This document shows, piece after piece, positions 1 to 8,418 of a stretch of DNA of 52,753 nt. Under the pieces are notes generated by a model. That model searched no databases, was not told the DNA's origin, and was given only the letters and a program-made list of their open reading frames with translations. The stretch's first letter is position 1. Every line of letters begins with the position of its first letter. The position numbers and the translations under genes were made by a program. The stretch comes from JBCBST01 sp039819115 (GTDB lineage Bacteria; Bacteroidota; Rhodothermia; Balneolales; Balneolaceae). Location of the stretch: assembly GCA_039819115.1 (NCBI GenBank), contig JBCBST010000007.1, forward strand, positions 1 to 52,753. The letters are read 5' to 3'.

Positions 1-62
1 GGATCAAATCAAAGGTTTATATGAGGATCATTGGGGCTCTTTTCTAACCTTTGATTTGATCC
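1..62. repeat. Terminal inverted repeat, probable fold-back assembly/amplification artefact
   Basis: Bases 1-17 are the exact reverse complement of bases 46-62, with a 28-base loop between them. The repeat begins at the first base of the window. If the loop is flipped, the SIR2-like gene on the minus strand no longer stops at 44-46 but continues as GLYEDHWGSFLTFDLI. The same arrangement occurs at the other end of the window, which favours a chimeric join over a natural hairpin. Bases 1-45 are therefore not reliable genome sequence. Confidence 0.75.
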
Positions 63-517
63 CTTACTTCGGCCACATTTATAATCTTTGTAAGGAGTTG
101 AAGAAAAGTTTCGAAATCAACTTTTTTGCCAAGTTGTAAATCATTACTTAAAAGGAGTTTATAGGTATCAGAGCTTTGGTTATCCCCCGACTCTTTTTGA
201 AGCTTTTGTTGTAGATTCTTTCGAATAATTTTAATGGCTTCTGATGCTAGTGGGATCTTTTGATTATAATTATGAGATGCTCCGGCACCAACAACAAGTA
301 TGTTCCTCTTGTTATACACATCATGCCCGTTTTTTTTTCTGGTCTCAAGTTCGTTTCTGAAAAATCCATATTGCTCCTTATTTAATACCTTTTCTGAGCT
401 ACCAGATAAGTTCTCTCCGGTTAATGATATGCTGATATGGTTTAGTGTTAACTCATTAGCCAAAAACTCTAAATGAGTTTTGTTATTAGCCTCAATGGTG
501 CTTTTCTCTTTATTCAT
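44..517 (-). CDS. SIR2-like domain protein, truncated at the window edge
   Basis: The N-terminal 157 residues are readable. Residues 72-95 contain NILVVGAGASHNYNQKIPLA, the glycine-rich NAD-binding loop of SIR2-like proteins (GAGAS, residues 77-81). It is preceded by about 70 hydrophilic residues that I do not recognise. The stop at 44-46 lies inside a terminal inverted repeat and is probably artificial, so most of the catalytic domain is missing. Proteins of this kind are often NADases in anti-phage systems, but only the loop is visible here and the function is inferred. The gene is clearly richer in A/T (about 65% in the stretch I counted) than its neighbours (about 50%), which suggests horizontal acquisition. 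It reads out of the window, so its partners cannot be seen. The start is ATG at 515-517. Confidence 0.6.
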   Translation of the reverse strand: MNKEKSTIEANNKTHLEFLANELTLNHISISLTGENLSGSSEKVLNKEQYGFFRNELETRKKNGHDVYNKRNILVVGAGASHNYNQKIPLASEAIKIIRKNLQQKLQKESGDNQSSDTYKLLLSNDLQLGKKVDFETFLQLLTKIINVAEVRDQIKG

Positions 518-754
518 TGTACCCTACGTATTTCTTTTTAAGCAGCCCCTAAACAGACTGATATTTGTTAAGCCAAATAAGAATAACTTATAGTCCTAAA
601 AAAACAAAAAATTGTTTTTTATGATGATATGCTTAACAATAAAGTATGGTAGACATAACGATGTACCTATCGGGAAAGTGAACATCCGTGTTTGATGTTC
701 TTGATACAAATCTTAAGTCAGAATCATGCAGAGCTTAAAGCAAGAGTACATGCT

Positions 755-2002
755 TTATATCAACTCAAAGAACCTGCGAACTTCATCTTCGCTGGTCATG
801 TAGTTCGGGGAAATACGAACAGAATTCAGGTTGTTGAATGGACGGAACACGATACCATGATCCTTGAACATACGTTGTGCGAAATCAGAGGCTTTTTCCT
901 CTTTGATCTCAATGGCGAAAAGACTTCCCCCCAGTTCCCAATCCCTGGAGGATCGCCATATGGTTTTTGGATGCTCTTCCGAAAGCTCCTGGCACAACGA
1001 CCAGAGTGTTTTAAGTTTATTCTGTTTAAGATTTTCGTCGAGTTTCATTTGGAAATCCAGCGCATGACCCAATGTAATCACCTCCGGGAAATTCCGGGTA
1101 CCATAATCTTCGTATCGGCGAGCAGAAACACCCCAACGATTTTGACCCCAGGTCACCCACATGGGTTCCAGTATTTCCCACATATTTTCCCGCACGTAGG
1201 TAATGCTTACTCCTTTAGGAGACTGAATCCATTTATGTGTACTGGTGGCGATTACGTCCACATCTAAATCGTTCACAGAAAACGGAATCATTCCTACTGT
1301 CTGTGCAGCATCTAGGGAGATATATTCTACCCCTTTTTCGCGTGCAGCCTTTACGATTTCTTTTACGGGCTGACGAATACCAACCGAGTTATCGATATGG
1401 GGGAGCACCAGGAGCTTAGTGGCTGGTGTGATCTGGTCAACATGGAGTTGAATGATCTCTGATTTGGTCAGCGAGGGGACATCATCCGTCGGGATATTGA
1501 ATTCCCTTACGGTATATCCCTTCCGTTTTGAATGATATTCAAATGGGATACTGGCACCGGCATGATTCAGATTAGAAAATAATACTTCATCACCGGGACC
1601 AAGTGGCAAGCCCATAGCAAGTACGTTATACACTTCGGTAGTGTTGTGAGATATCGTAATCTCACTCGAAGGGGCACCAATAAAATCTGCAGCTTTTTGT
1701 CGTACCTGTTCCCTGGGTTCTTCCCAGTCTCCACCCCACATGTATAACCAGGGGTTTTGCTCACATAGGGTCAGCAGCTCCACATGCGCTTTATGTACGG
1801 CGTTAGGAATAGCCCCGATCGAAGCATGGTTCAGGTAGGTGACCTCATCACCAAAGCCATAATCCCTCTTATTGGGAAGCTTCGAAAAATCTACGTGCTC
1901 TAACTGTTGGTTGAATGTTCTGGTAACAGGTTCTAAAGCCAAAAGAGGGGAAAGGGCGGCTCCAAGTCCCACTTGTTTGATAAAATCTTTTCTGGAAGTC
2001 AT
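755..2002 (-). CDS. Class V aminotransferase-fold PLP enzyme with Tat-type signal
   Basis: This 415-residue protein has the fold-type I PLP layout of the class V group (cysteine desulfurase, isopenicillin N epimerase). The PLP lysine is in STHKWIQSPKG, and SLDAAQTVG upstream supplies the cofactor aspartate and the residue stacking on the ring. The N-terminus reads SRKDFIK followed by a short hydrophobic stretch ending near residue 25. It resembles a twin-arginine signal with RK instead of RR, so the enzyme may fold with PLP in the cytoplasm and be exported. It lies 6 bases downstream of another class V enzyme and is probably in the same operon. No motif fixes the substrate. It is not IscS/SufS: no IscU or SufBCD gene is nearby and the desulfurase cysteine loop is not evident. 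Confidence 0.75.
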   Translation of the reverse strand: MTSRKDFIKQVGLGAALSPLLALEPVTRTFNQQLEHVDFSKLPNKRDYGFGDEVTYLNHASIGAIPNAVHKAHVELLTLCEQNPWLYMWGGDWEEPREQVRQKAADFIGAPSSEITISHNTTEVYNVLAMGLPLGPGDEVLFSNLNHAGASIPFEYHSKRKGYTVREFNIPTDDVPSLTKSEIIQLHVDQITPATKLLVLPHIDNSVGIRQPVKEIVKAAREKGVEYISLDAAQTVGMIPFSVNDLDVDVIATSTHKWIQSPKGVSITYVRENMWEILEPMWVTWGQNRWGVSARRYEDYGTRNFPEVITLGHALDFQMKLDENLKQNKLKTLWSLCQELSEEHPKTIWRSSRDWELGGSLFAIEIKEEKASDFAQRMFKDHGIVFRPFNNLNSVRISPNYMTSEDEVRRFFELI

Positions 2003-2008
2003 GCTAAG

Positions 2009-3163
2009 CTATGCTAAATCGAGAATAAGGTGTTCTAAATGTTCGATATCCCGGGCGGTGTTGTACACATGCGGAGATACGCGGATGGCATTTCCACGAA
2101 TGGAAACGATAATCTGTTCCTCTTCGAGACGCTGTTTAACGGTATCCATTGAAATATGATCCGGTAATCGTATTCCAAATAAATGGCAGGCTCTGCTTGT
2201 GATATCTTCGATCCAGAAACCAGCCTCTCGTAAGCGTTGAATGGAAGGTTGCGTGATGGTTTTACAATACTCTTGAATGGCTTCCGGGGTCCAGGTGCGG
2301 ACTTGTCGGAGTGCTTCAATACCCATTGGCACCAAATTGAAGTTACTGTGTTCACCTACGTCGTACCTTAATGCAAAGGGCTGATAATGATCGGAGTAAT
2401 TCACTAGGTTTGCAAAGTTTTCACTTTCAAACCGGTTGATCCAGTTCTCCTCAATCGGAATGCCATCATCAAACCGGGGGCCGAAATAGGCGTATCCCAG
2501 GCTATAGGGTCCCATCAGCCATTTGTATCCACCACAGATAAGGGCATCGGGTTCAATGGAGGCTACATCAAAAGGGAGTGCCCCCACCGATTGGGTTCCA
2601 TCAATGATCAGGGCTGCACCCACCTCATGCGTTCTTTGACGAATAGCTTTCAAGTCGAACAACGTACCGTCGGCCCAATGTATATTGCCCAGCGAAACCG
2701 CTACTGTATCCTCCGTAATGGCTTCTAAAATCCGGGTGTTCCAATGCTTACCTCGTTCAATAAGGGTATCGGGAGGGGGAATCAGGTTAAGGGTTATCCG
2801 GTAGGTGTCTTCCAGTCGTTTCCAGCTATACACATTGCTTGGAAACTGTTCACCGGCAAGTACGATGTTTTGTCCTGCACGTACCTCAAGGTTATGAGTT
2901 ACCGTAGCTATTCCGTACGAGACAGAAGGGATGAATACACATCGCCTGGCTTCCTGGCTGTTGATTAAACCAGCAAATTCGGATCGGAGCTGCTCACTTT
3001 CTTCAAAAAAGTGATTGGGTTTTATGAGATGAGGTTTGCGTTTTCTTTGTACAGCTTCTATACCGGCAGCATCCACCGAACGAAGCTGAGGAGACATATA
3101 AGCGGCATTTAAAAACGTAACATGGTCATTCTGGTAAAACAGTTCTTCTTGTGAAGCAAGCAT
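2009..3163 (-). CDS. Class V aminotransferase-fold PLP enzyme, cytoplasmic
   Basis: This 384-residue protein is of the same superfamily as the next gene downstream, but has no export signal. The PLP-binding lysine is in CGGYKWLMGPYSLG, and ALIIDGTQSVGALPFD carries the conserved Asp and Gln. The N-terminus (VTFLNAAYMSPQLRSV) and the SVSYGIATV loop match the phosphate-binding region of class V enzymes of the kynureninase/isopenicillin-N-epimerase type. It starts at ATG 3161-3163 and runs into the second enzyme with a 6-base gap, so the pair is probably cotranscribed. Two unlike paralogues side by side suggest either a heteromeric enzyme or successive steps on related amino acids. The substrate is unknown. 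Confidence 0.75.
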   Translation of the reverse strand: MLASQEELFYQNDHVTFLNAAYMSPQLRSVDAAGIEAVQRKRKPHLIKPNHFFEESEQLRSEFAGLINSQEARRCVFIPSVSYGIATVTHNLEVRAGQNIVLAGEQFPSNVYSWKRLEDTYRITLNLIPPPDTLIERGKHWNTRILEAITEDTVAVSLGNIHWADGTLFDLKAIRQRTHEVGAALIIDGTQSVGALPFDVASIEPDALICGGYKWLMGPYSLGYAYFGPRFDDGIPIEENWINRFESENFANLVNYSDHYQPFALRYDVGEHSNFNLVPMGIEALRQVRTWTPEAIQEYCKTITQPSIQRLREAGFWIEDITSRACHLFGIRLPDHISMDTVKQRLEEEQIIVSIRGNAIRVSPHVYNTARDIEHLEHLILDLA

Positions 3164-3225
3164 ACGTTATCTTTTCTATGCGTTAGCTCTCCATGCGTAT
3201 GATGGGAGCGTTTCTGTCACATGTA

Positions 3226-3255
3226 GAGTATGAATACAGCCTTGCATTCATACTC
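3226..3255. repeat. Perfect 10-bp hairpin between tricorn and aminotransferase genes
   Basis: GAGTATGAAT (3226-3235) and ATTCATACTC (3246-3255) form a perfect 10-bp stem with a 10-base loop. It lies just past the end of the tricorn gene in the direction of transcription but has no T-tract after it on that strand. It could be a U-less terminator or an mRNA 3'-end stabiliser. Confidence 0.45.
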
Positions 3256-3271
3256 CTTATGCGCTCTTTTT

Positions 3272-6200
3272 TTAGTTCTTTTTTGTTGAGGGACGTTTCC
3301 AGCGTACCGGGGGAGCCGGCTCAGGTTTAAGCTCTACAGATTCGGTTTTCAGTAACAGCATAGCTTCCCGTACGGCTCGTTCCAACTGAGGGTCACGCCC
3401 TTCAGCTACATCTTTAGGGGTCTGGAATACCTCGATATCGGGGGCTACGCCAACACCTTCGACCGCCCATTCTCCATTAAGATCAAAGAAACCACCCCTG
3501 GGGGCAACCATGCGTCCATTATCGATGAAACGAGGAGTATCCCAGGTTCCTACCAATCCTCCCCATGTCTGGGTTCCAATCAGTGGTCCGATTTCCATTT
3601 TTCTGAACAGATATGGGAGTAAATCACCACCTGAACCAGCACGTTCATTGATGATCATAACCTTTGGCCCCCAAAGTCCGGCGCCTGGTGTGGTAAATGG
3701 TTTTCGATCATTAGCCCGGCTGTTGAAATATCCGTGAAGATCTCGATTCAGAACATCTACAATATAATCAGCCGCAGATCCTCCGCCATTATTGCGTTCA
3801 TCAATCACGGCTCCCTGCTTATGTTGCTGAGCAAAATAATAGCGATTGAAATAGGTGTATCCACCGAAGCCTGTGTTAGGTACCCATACGTAGGCGAGTT
3901 TTCCATCCGATAACTCATCCACTTTCTTGCGGTTATTCTCCATCCAGTCTCTGGTACGAAGTTGGTTTTCACTGGAAACGGTTTGGATAGTTACCAGCCG
4001 GGCACCGTTCATGTTGGCTTTATCATTAATCATAAGATTAACCTGACGATTGGCTGTCCCTTCAAAGTAGCTGAAAAAATTCCTGTCAGCAGAAACCGGC
4101 TCACCGTCAACCGCTACAATGTATTCTCCTTCCTCAATGTTGATACCGGGACCGGACAGGGGAGATCGTAATCCCGGGTTCCAGTTTTCACCCTGATAAA
4201 TCTTATCGATACGGAAAGCACCGCGATGGGGAACAACATCGGCTCCGAGTAATCCTATCCGATCGCTGGTCAATGAAGGAAAATCCCCGCCCGATACATA
4301 GGAGTGACCAACGGCTACTTCACCACTCATGATATCGATTACATAATTCAGATCAGAGCGATGTCGAACATGGTCAATCCATGGTGAATACCATTCTAAC
4401 ACATCATCCCAGGGTGCGCCGTGCACGTTATCCACATACAGGAAATCGCGCATAAATCTCCAGCCTTCCTTAAAAATCTGCTTATACTCTTCCTGAGGAT
4501 CAACCTTTATGCGCATTCTGTTCAGGGAAAGTCTGCCATCCGATGGTTTTTTTGCACCACCTGTTGTTTTGACTATACCCCAGTTGCTTCCGCTTCTGAA
4601 GAGAAGGGTTTTCCTGTCGTTCGAAGTGGTGGCAAACTGTGCAGAACTCAGAAACTCGATCGACTTTCTATCCTTTAAACTATAGCGGTGCAATCTGGTA
4701 CCAGAGTTAGGTACACTTTCAAAATAGAATACATGACCTTCGGGTCCGGGTACAAGGCCGGTGTAGTTACGAAGTGGGATATCGATATCAATAATACGTT
4801 GGTCAATATCTTCCGTATCTATAGTGACCGTTACTTCTTTCTTACTCTTATCCTTCCCCTTTTCTTCTGAGCTATCTTCATCTTCTGATTTTTCGATCAG
4901 ATCTCCCTCCTCATCGCTTAAGGGGAGCAGAGGGGAGGGATCCTCTTTAGAAAGGACAATGGCATACAATCCACGTGTGGTGGGAATGTTGTATGAGCTC
5001 ATATCCAACCATCCCGTATTCAGCCCAAAATTAGTGCTGGCTAGAAAGTACAGGTACTTTCCGTTCGCGTCCCAAACCGGAGTTATGGCATCAGACAAAC
5101 CATCCGTTAACTGTATGGTTTTACCTGTTTCTATATTGTGGGCTTTAATTGCTTTAAGCTGGTTATCGAGAATGCGGGCATAAGCAATCCATTTACTGTC
5201 GGGTGACCATACCGGATTCAACGAACGGTTTGGGTGAGCGTATCGCTCAGTATCCACTTTTTTAGCCTCACCAGATTCTACGTTTACATACCAGAGGTTA
5301 TAATCAGTGTCGGTATAGGCGATAAATTTACTATCGGGCGACCAATCGGGCCGGAAATAAAAGGTCGGATTTGGCAATGAAATCGATCGTGGTTCTTCCA
5401 ATCCTGCCTGGTCCGAAATCATAAGTGTATACTCGCCGCTTTGATCAGAAAACCAGGCGATGTTCTTACCATCGGGCGACCAGATCGGATAGCGATCGGC
5501 GGTACCACTGCTTTTGGTGATGTTTCGCCAGCTCCCTTCTTTTTTGGGTACCGTGAGAATGTCTCCTCTGAATTGAAAGATGGCTCTTTTTCCAGTGGGC
5601 GAGAGCGAAGCGTTCGTTAACTGATTTGCGGAAACATTTACCCATCGTGGTCGGGCACGGTTCATATCTCCCGAAACGGTAATGTTTAGCTGTTGGGAAT
5701 CTCCGGTCTCAGGATTAAGCAGGTGCAAATATCCGCCTTGCTCATATACAATATCCCCACCTCCGGCATCGAGGCTTTTTACATCGAAATCGGAGTGAAA
5801 GGTCACTTGTTTTAGCTCATCCGTGTCCGGGTTAAACGACCAGATGTTATTTGCATAGTCCAGTTCGGAAAGAAAGTATAAAACTCCATCATGCCAGACG
5901 GGGTCGGTATGTCGTTCACTATCCGAGCGGGGTGTTTTCTTAAGCTCGAGGGATTTCATATCCACGATCCAGATGGGTTGAGCCTGACCACCCCGGTAGT
6001 TTCTCCATTCCGGATCCCAAAAAGAAAACTGTTCGTAGGCGATCATCTTTCCATCTTCGGATAGCTCTCCCTTATTTGCCCTTGGAATGGGAAGTTCTTC
6101 CGGCATTCCTCCATCCGTACTAATCGTAAAGAATCTGGCCTCCTGCGTAGGATGACCTTTTCTGCTGGATGTAAATAAGATTTCTCCGTCTGGCGTCCAC

Positions 6201-6550
6201 CCGTGTGCAAGATCTGCTCCGGGGTGCCAGGTTAGTCGTTTGGGTTCTCCTCCCGTGGCTGGAACAATAAACAGGTCAAGGTTACCATCATATTGGCCTG
6301 TAAAAGCAATCATAGTTCCATCGGGAGAGAAATGTGGTCGCGTTTCCCCACCCATACCGCTGGTTAGTCGGGATGCCTGTCCACCTTGTTTATCAACAAT
6401 CCAGAGATCGTTGGCATAAACAAACACCACCGAGTTTTCAGAGACGGTAGGTTGACGGAGCAGTTGGGTATTTTGGGCCTGTACCTGGTTAGATAAGGTG
6501 TAAAACAGACCGACCATAAGAATAGTGAAGAAAGGAAAGGTTTTTTTCAT
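3272..6550 (-). CDS. Tricorn protease homologue (S41 peptidase), exported
   Basis: This 1092-residue protein has the tricorn architecture. It has a signal peptide (residues 1-25, ending QVQAQ), then a long beta-propeller region of repeated WSPDGKxIA-type blades (about 30-530). A very acidic and lysine-rich linker follows (about 545-575), then the tricorn core, a PDZ domain (about 770-860) and the S41 protease domain. The probable catalytic residues are His in GHSYV (about 748), Ser in AGSGGD (about 971) and Glu in WAVEGVGVAPD. Tricorn trims oligopeptides; the signal peptide puts this one outside the cytoplasm. The residue after the nucleophile is Gly, where the archaeal enzyme has Asp. That Asp sets basic/acidic P1 preference in the archaeal protein, so specificity here may differ. 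The gene is divergent from the aldo/keto reductase. Confidence 0.88.
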   Translation of the reverse strand: MKKTFPFFTILMVGLFYTLSNQVQAQNTQLLRQPTVSENSVVFVYANDLWIVDKQGGQASRLTSGMGGETRPHFSPDGTMIAFTGQYDGNLDLFIVPATGGEPKRLTWHPGADLAHGWTPDGEILFTSSRKGHPTQEARFFTISTDGGMPEELPIPRANKGELSEDGKMIAYEQFSFWDPEWRNYRGGQAQPIWIVDMKSLELKKTPRSDSERHTDPVWHDGVLYFLSELDYANNIWSFNPDTDELKQVTFHSDFDVKSLDAGGGDIVYEQGGYLHLLNPETGDSQQLNITVSGDMNRARPRWVNVSANQLTNASLSPTGKRAIFQFRGDILTVPKKEGSWRNITKSSGTADRYPIWSPDGKNIAWFSDQSGEYTLMISDQAGLEEPRSISLPNPTFYFRPDWSPDSKFIAYTDTDYNLWYVNVESGEAKKVDTERYAHPNRSLNPVWSPDSKWIAYARILDNQLKAIKAHNIETGKTIQLTDGLSDAITPVWDANGKYLYFLASTNFGLNTGWLDMSSYNIPTTRGLYAIVLSKEDPSPLLPLSDEEGDLIEKSEDEDSSEEKGKDKSKKEVTVTIDTEDIDQRIIDIDIPLRNYTGLVPGPEGHVFYFESVPNSGTRLHRYSLKDRKSIEFLSSAQFATTSNDRKTLLFRSGSNWGIVKTTGGAKKPSDGRLSLNRMRIKVDPQEEYKQIFKEGWRFMRDFLYVDNVHGAPWDDVLEWYSPWIDHVRHRSDLNYVIDIMSGEVAVGHSYVSGGDFPSLTSDRIGLLGADVVPHRGAFRIDKIYQGENWNPGLRSPLSGPGINIEEGEYIVAVDGEPVSADRNFFSYFEGTANRQVNLMINDKANMNGARLVTIQTVSSENQLRTRDWMENNRKKVDELSDGKLAYVWVPNTGFGGYTYFNRYYFAQQHKQGAVIDERNNGGGSAADYIVDVLNRDLHGYFNSRANDRKPFTTPGAGLWGPKVMIINERAGSGGDLLPYLFRKMEIGPLIGTQTWGGLVGTWDTPRFIDNGRMVAPRGGFFDLNGEWAVEGVGVAPDIEVFQTPKDVAEGRDPQLERAVREAMLLLKTESVELKPEPAPPVRWKRPSTKKN

Positions 6551-6619
6551 TTCGGTTGAGTTAGTTAGACGGATTTGTAGAGCATATTACCACGAACAAT
6601 CTGGGATATATAGGTAATG

Positions 6620-6627
6620 CAAATCTA
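6620..6627 (-). promoter_or_regulatory. Candidate Bacteroidota -7 box for the tricorn gene
   Basis: On the minus strand this reads TAGATTTG, an exact match to the TAnnTTTG box of Bacteroidota sigma-A promoters, 70 bases before the tricorn start codon. I did not find a -33 element at the usual distance. Confidence 0.3.
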
Positions 6628-6708
6628 AAGTACAATTCAGAGAGGGGGTAACCCTGAAAGAAGAGCATAGTTTTACTTACATTTTGTTGAAACCTAAAAC
6701 AGATTATT

Positions 6709-7731
6709 ATGCGATATACATTATTTGGGCCCAGCGGGCTGCGTGTTTCTGAGCTTTGTCTGGGAACGATGACGTTTGGTACAGAATGGGGTTGGGGTGC
6801 TGACTACGATACGAGCAAAGCGATCTTTGATGTGTATGCGGATGCGGGGGGTAATTTCATCGATACAGCAAATCGATATACAGAAGGAACCAGCGAGCGT
6901 TTTGTGGGTGAATTTATAGCCTCTGACCGGGACCATTTTGTACTGGCTACCAAATATACCCTCCACGATAAGAGGGACGATATTAGCTATTCGGGGAACA
7001 GCAGAAAGAATATGATCCGATCGCTGGAACATTCCTTAAAAAGAATGAACACCGATTATATTGATCTGTTTTGGGTACATATGTGGGATTTCACTACCCC
7101 TCCGGAAGAGATCCTGAGGGGACTGGACGACCTGGTGTCATCAGGTAAGATATTGTATATCGGAATTTCCGATACCCCAGCCTGGAGGGTAAGTCAGATG
7201 AACACCATGGCGGAACTTAGAGGGTGGACATCGTTTGCGGGATTACAAATTGAATACAGCCTGTTACAGCGTACTCCCGAGCGGGATTTGATTCCGATGG
7301 CGAAAGCGTTTGATCTTGCCATTACTCCCTGGGGCGCCATTGGCGGTGGAGCGTTAACCGGGAAATATCTGAAAGGGGAGGAGGGCAGGGTAAAAGAGGA
7401 AAGTGCCCGTAGAAGTGATCGTGCAAACACCATTGCCCAGGCAGTGGTAGATGTAGCCGAAGAACTGGGGGTAACACCTGCCCAGGTTGCGATAAAATGG
7501 ACGATGCGGCAGGGAGTTCAATCCATTCCTATTGTGGGAGCAAGAAAAACTAATCAATTGGAAGATAGTTTGAAAGCGACCGAAATTGAAATACCCGAAG
7601 AACAGCTTCGAAAGTTGAATGAAGTAAGTGCGATTGAGCTTGGTTTTCCGCACGATTTTCTGAGTAATGAAAATGTGATGGATGTGGTACACGGTGGCGT
7701 GTATGAAAAGATAAAGGGTTGGAGAAAATAG
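6709..7731 (+). CDS. Aldo/keto reductase
   Basis: This 340-residue protein is a full-length aldo/keto reductase, a NADPH-dependent TIM-barrel enzyme that reduces aldehydes and ketones. It opens with LGPSG-like LFGPSGLRVSELCLGTMTFG. It has the FIDTANRYTEG segment with the catalytic Asp and Tyr, the catalytic Lys in LATKYTL, the DLFWVHMWD strand and the C-terminal cofactor-binding IPIVGARKTNQLEDSL. The length and motifs suggest the YajO/perakine-reductase-like branch. The natural substrate cannot be read from sequence. It starts at ATG 6709, diverges from the tricorn gene, and has 120 bases before the next gene. Confidence 0.88.
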   Translation: MRYTLFGPSGLRVSELCLGTMTFGTEWGWGADYDTSKAIFDVYADAGGNFIDTANRYTEGTSERFVGEFIASDRDHFVLATKYTLHDKRDDISYSGNSRKNMIRSLEHSLKRMNTDYIDLFWVHMWDFTTPPEEILRGLDDLVSSGKILYIGISDTPAWRVSQMNTMAELRGWTSFAGLQIEYSLLQRTPERDLIPMAKAFDLAITPWGAIGGGALTGKYLKGEEGRVKEESARRSDRANTIAQAVVDVAEELGVTPAQVAIKWTMRQGVQSIPIVGARKTNQLEDSLKATEIEIPEEQLRKLNEVSAIELGFPHDFLSNENVMDVVHGGVYEKIKGWRK

Positions 7732-7812
7732 TTGTTCCGGTGTATGGATCAACAATACCATCCCATGTTTCAGATCTTAAACACCCATTCTTTTTTTGTA
7801 ATCGGGTAGGTG

Positions 7813-7820
7813 TATATTTG
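7813..7820 (+). promoter_or_regulatory. Candidate Bacteroidota -7 box for the GNAT gene
   Basis: TATATTTG matches TAnnTTTG exactly, about 32 bases before the TTG start of the acetyltransferase. A TTTG lies at 7795-7798, but the 14-base spacing is shorter than the usual 19-21. Confidence 0.35.
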
Positions 7821-7851
7821 ATTCTAACACCTGCACATAAGCCTGGTTTTT

Positions 7852-8334
7852 TTGATTCGCCCTGCAACTATCTCAGATACAGAAGCTGTACTCGCCCTCA
7901 ACAATGCGGCACTACCAGCAGTAACCATAACGTCTCAGGCAGAGATTAAATGGTTTCTTGAACAGGCCACTTTGTTCTGGGTGTTAGAACACGCAGATCG
8001 TATTGTGGGGTTTTTGATTGTGCTGGGCCCCGGAATCACCTACGACAGCGACAACTATCGCTTTTTTTCGTCCCAGTACGGTGCCTTTGATTATGTGGAC
8101 CGCATTGTTATTAAAGACTCAGAGCGGGGAAAAGGATATGGGGTGGATTTGTATCGTAAGCTTTTTGCTGAAGCACATAGCCCTGTTGTGACCTGTGAAG
8201 TAAACCTGGACCCTCCGAACCCCCATTCTTATTATTTTCACGAGAAGTTAGGGTTTCAGGAAGTAGGACGGCACGTTACCCAGCCAGATGCAAAATTAGT
8301 CTCTTTGATGGCCCGTTCCATCTCCAAAGATTAG
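7852..8334 (+). CDS. GNAT family N-acetyltransferase
   Basis: This 160-residue GNAT-fold protein transfers an acetyl group from acetyl-CoA. The acetyl-CoA-binding motif A is DRIVIKDSERGKGYGVDLYR (R/Q-x-x-G-x-G/A type, here ERGKGYG). The C-terminal beta strands run CEVNLDPPNPHSYYFHEKLGF, typical of the family. The start is TTG at 7852: an in-frame stop lies four codons upstream, there is no ATG until near the C-terminus, and MIRPATISDTEAV is the usual start of the family. The acceptor is unknown. A probable terminator follows at 8356-8385. Confidence 0.82.
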   Translation: MIRPATISDTEAVLALNNAALPAVTITSQAEIKWFLEQATLFWVLEHADRIVGFLIVLGPGITYDSDNYRFFSSQYGAFDYVDRIVIKDSERGKGYGVDLYRKLFAEAHSPVVTCEVNLDPPNPHSYYFHEKLGFQEVGRHVTQPDAKLVSLMARSISKD

Positions 8335-8355
8335 AATTAAATCTTAAGGACATGG

Positions 8356-8385
8356 CAGGGAATGATTTACCCGATTCCTGTTTTT
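8356..8385 (+). terminator. Probable rho-independent terminator after the GNAT gene
   Basis: CAGGGAAT (8356-8363) pairs with ATTCCTG (8374-8380) with one bulged G, and is followed directly by five T (8381-8385). It lies 22 bases past the GNAT stop codon and separates it from the sigma-factor operon. Confidence 0.5.
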
Positions 8386-8418
8386 GTGTAAGCCAATAGG
8401 GAATACACTACATAGATT

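Noticed and set aside
598..620. A/T-only hairpin between the SIR2-like gene and the PLP enzyme
   Set aside because: The arms are almost pure A and T (AAAAAACAA/TTGTTTTTT) in an AT-rich gap; likely chance. The rest of 518-754 shows no gene.
692..1267. 191-codon open frame on the plus strand
   Set aside because: It lies entirely opposite the class V PLP enzyme at 755-2002, has no protein-like features and is the shadow of a real gene.
755..2002. Cysteine desulfurase (IscS/SufS)
   Set aside because: The export signal and the lack of a recognisable active-site cysteine loop or Fe-S partner genes argue against it.
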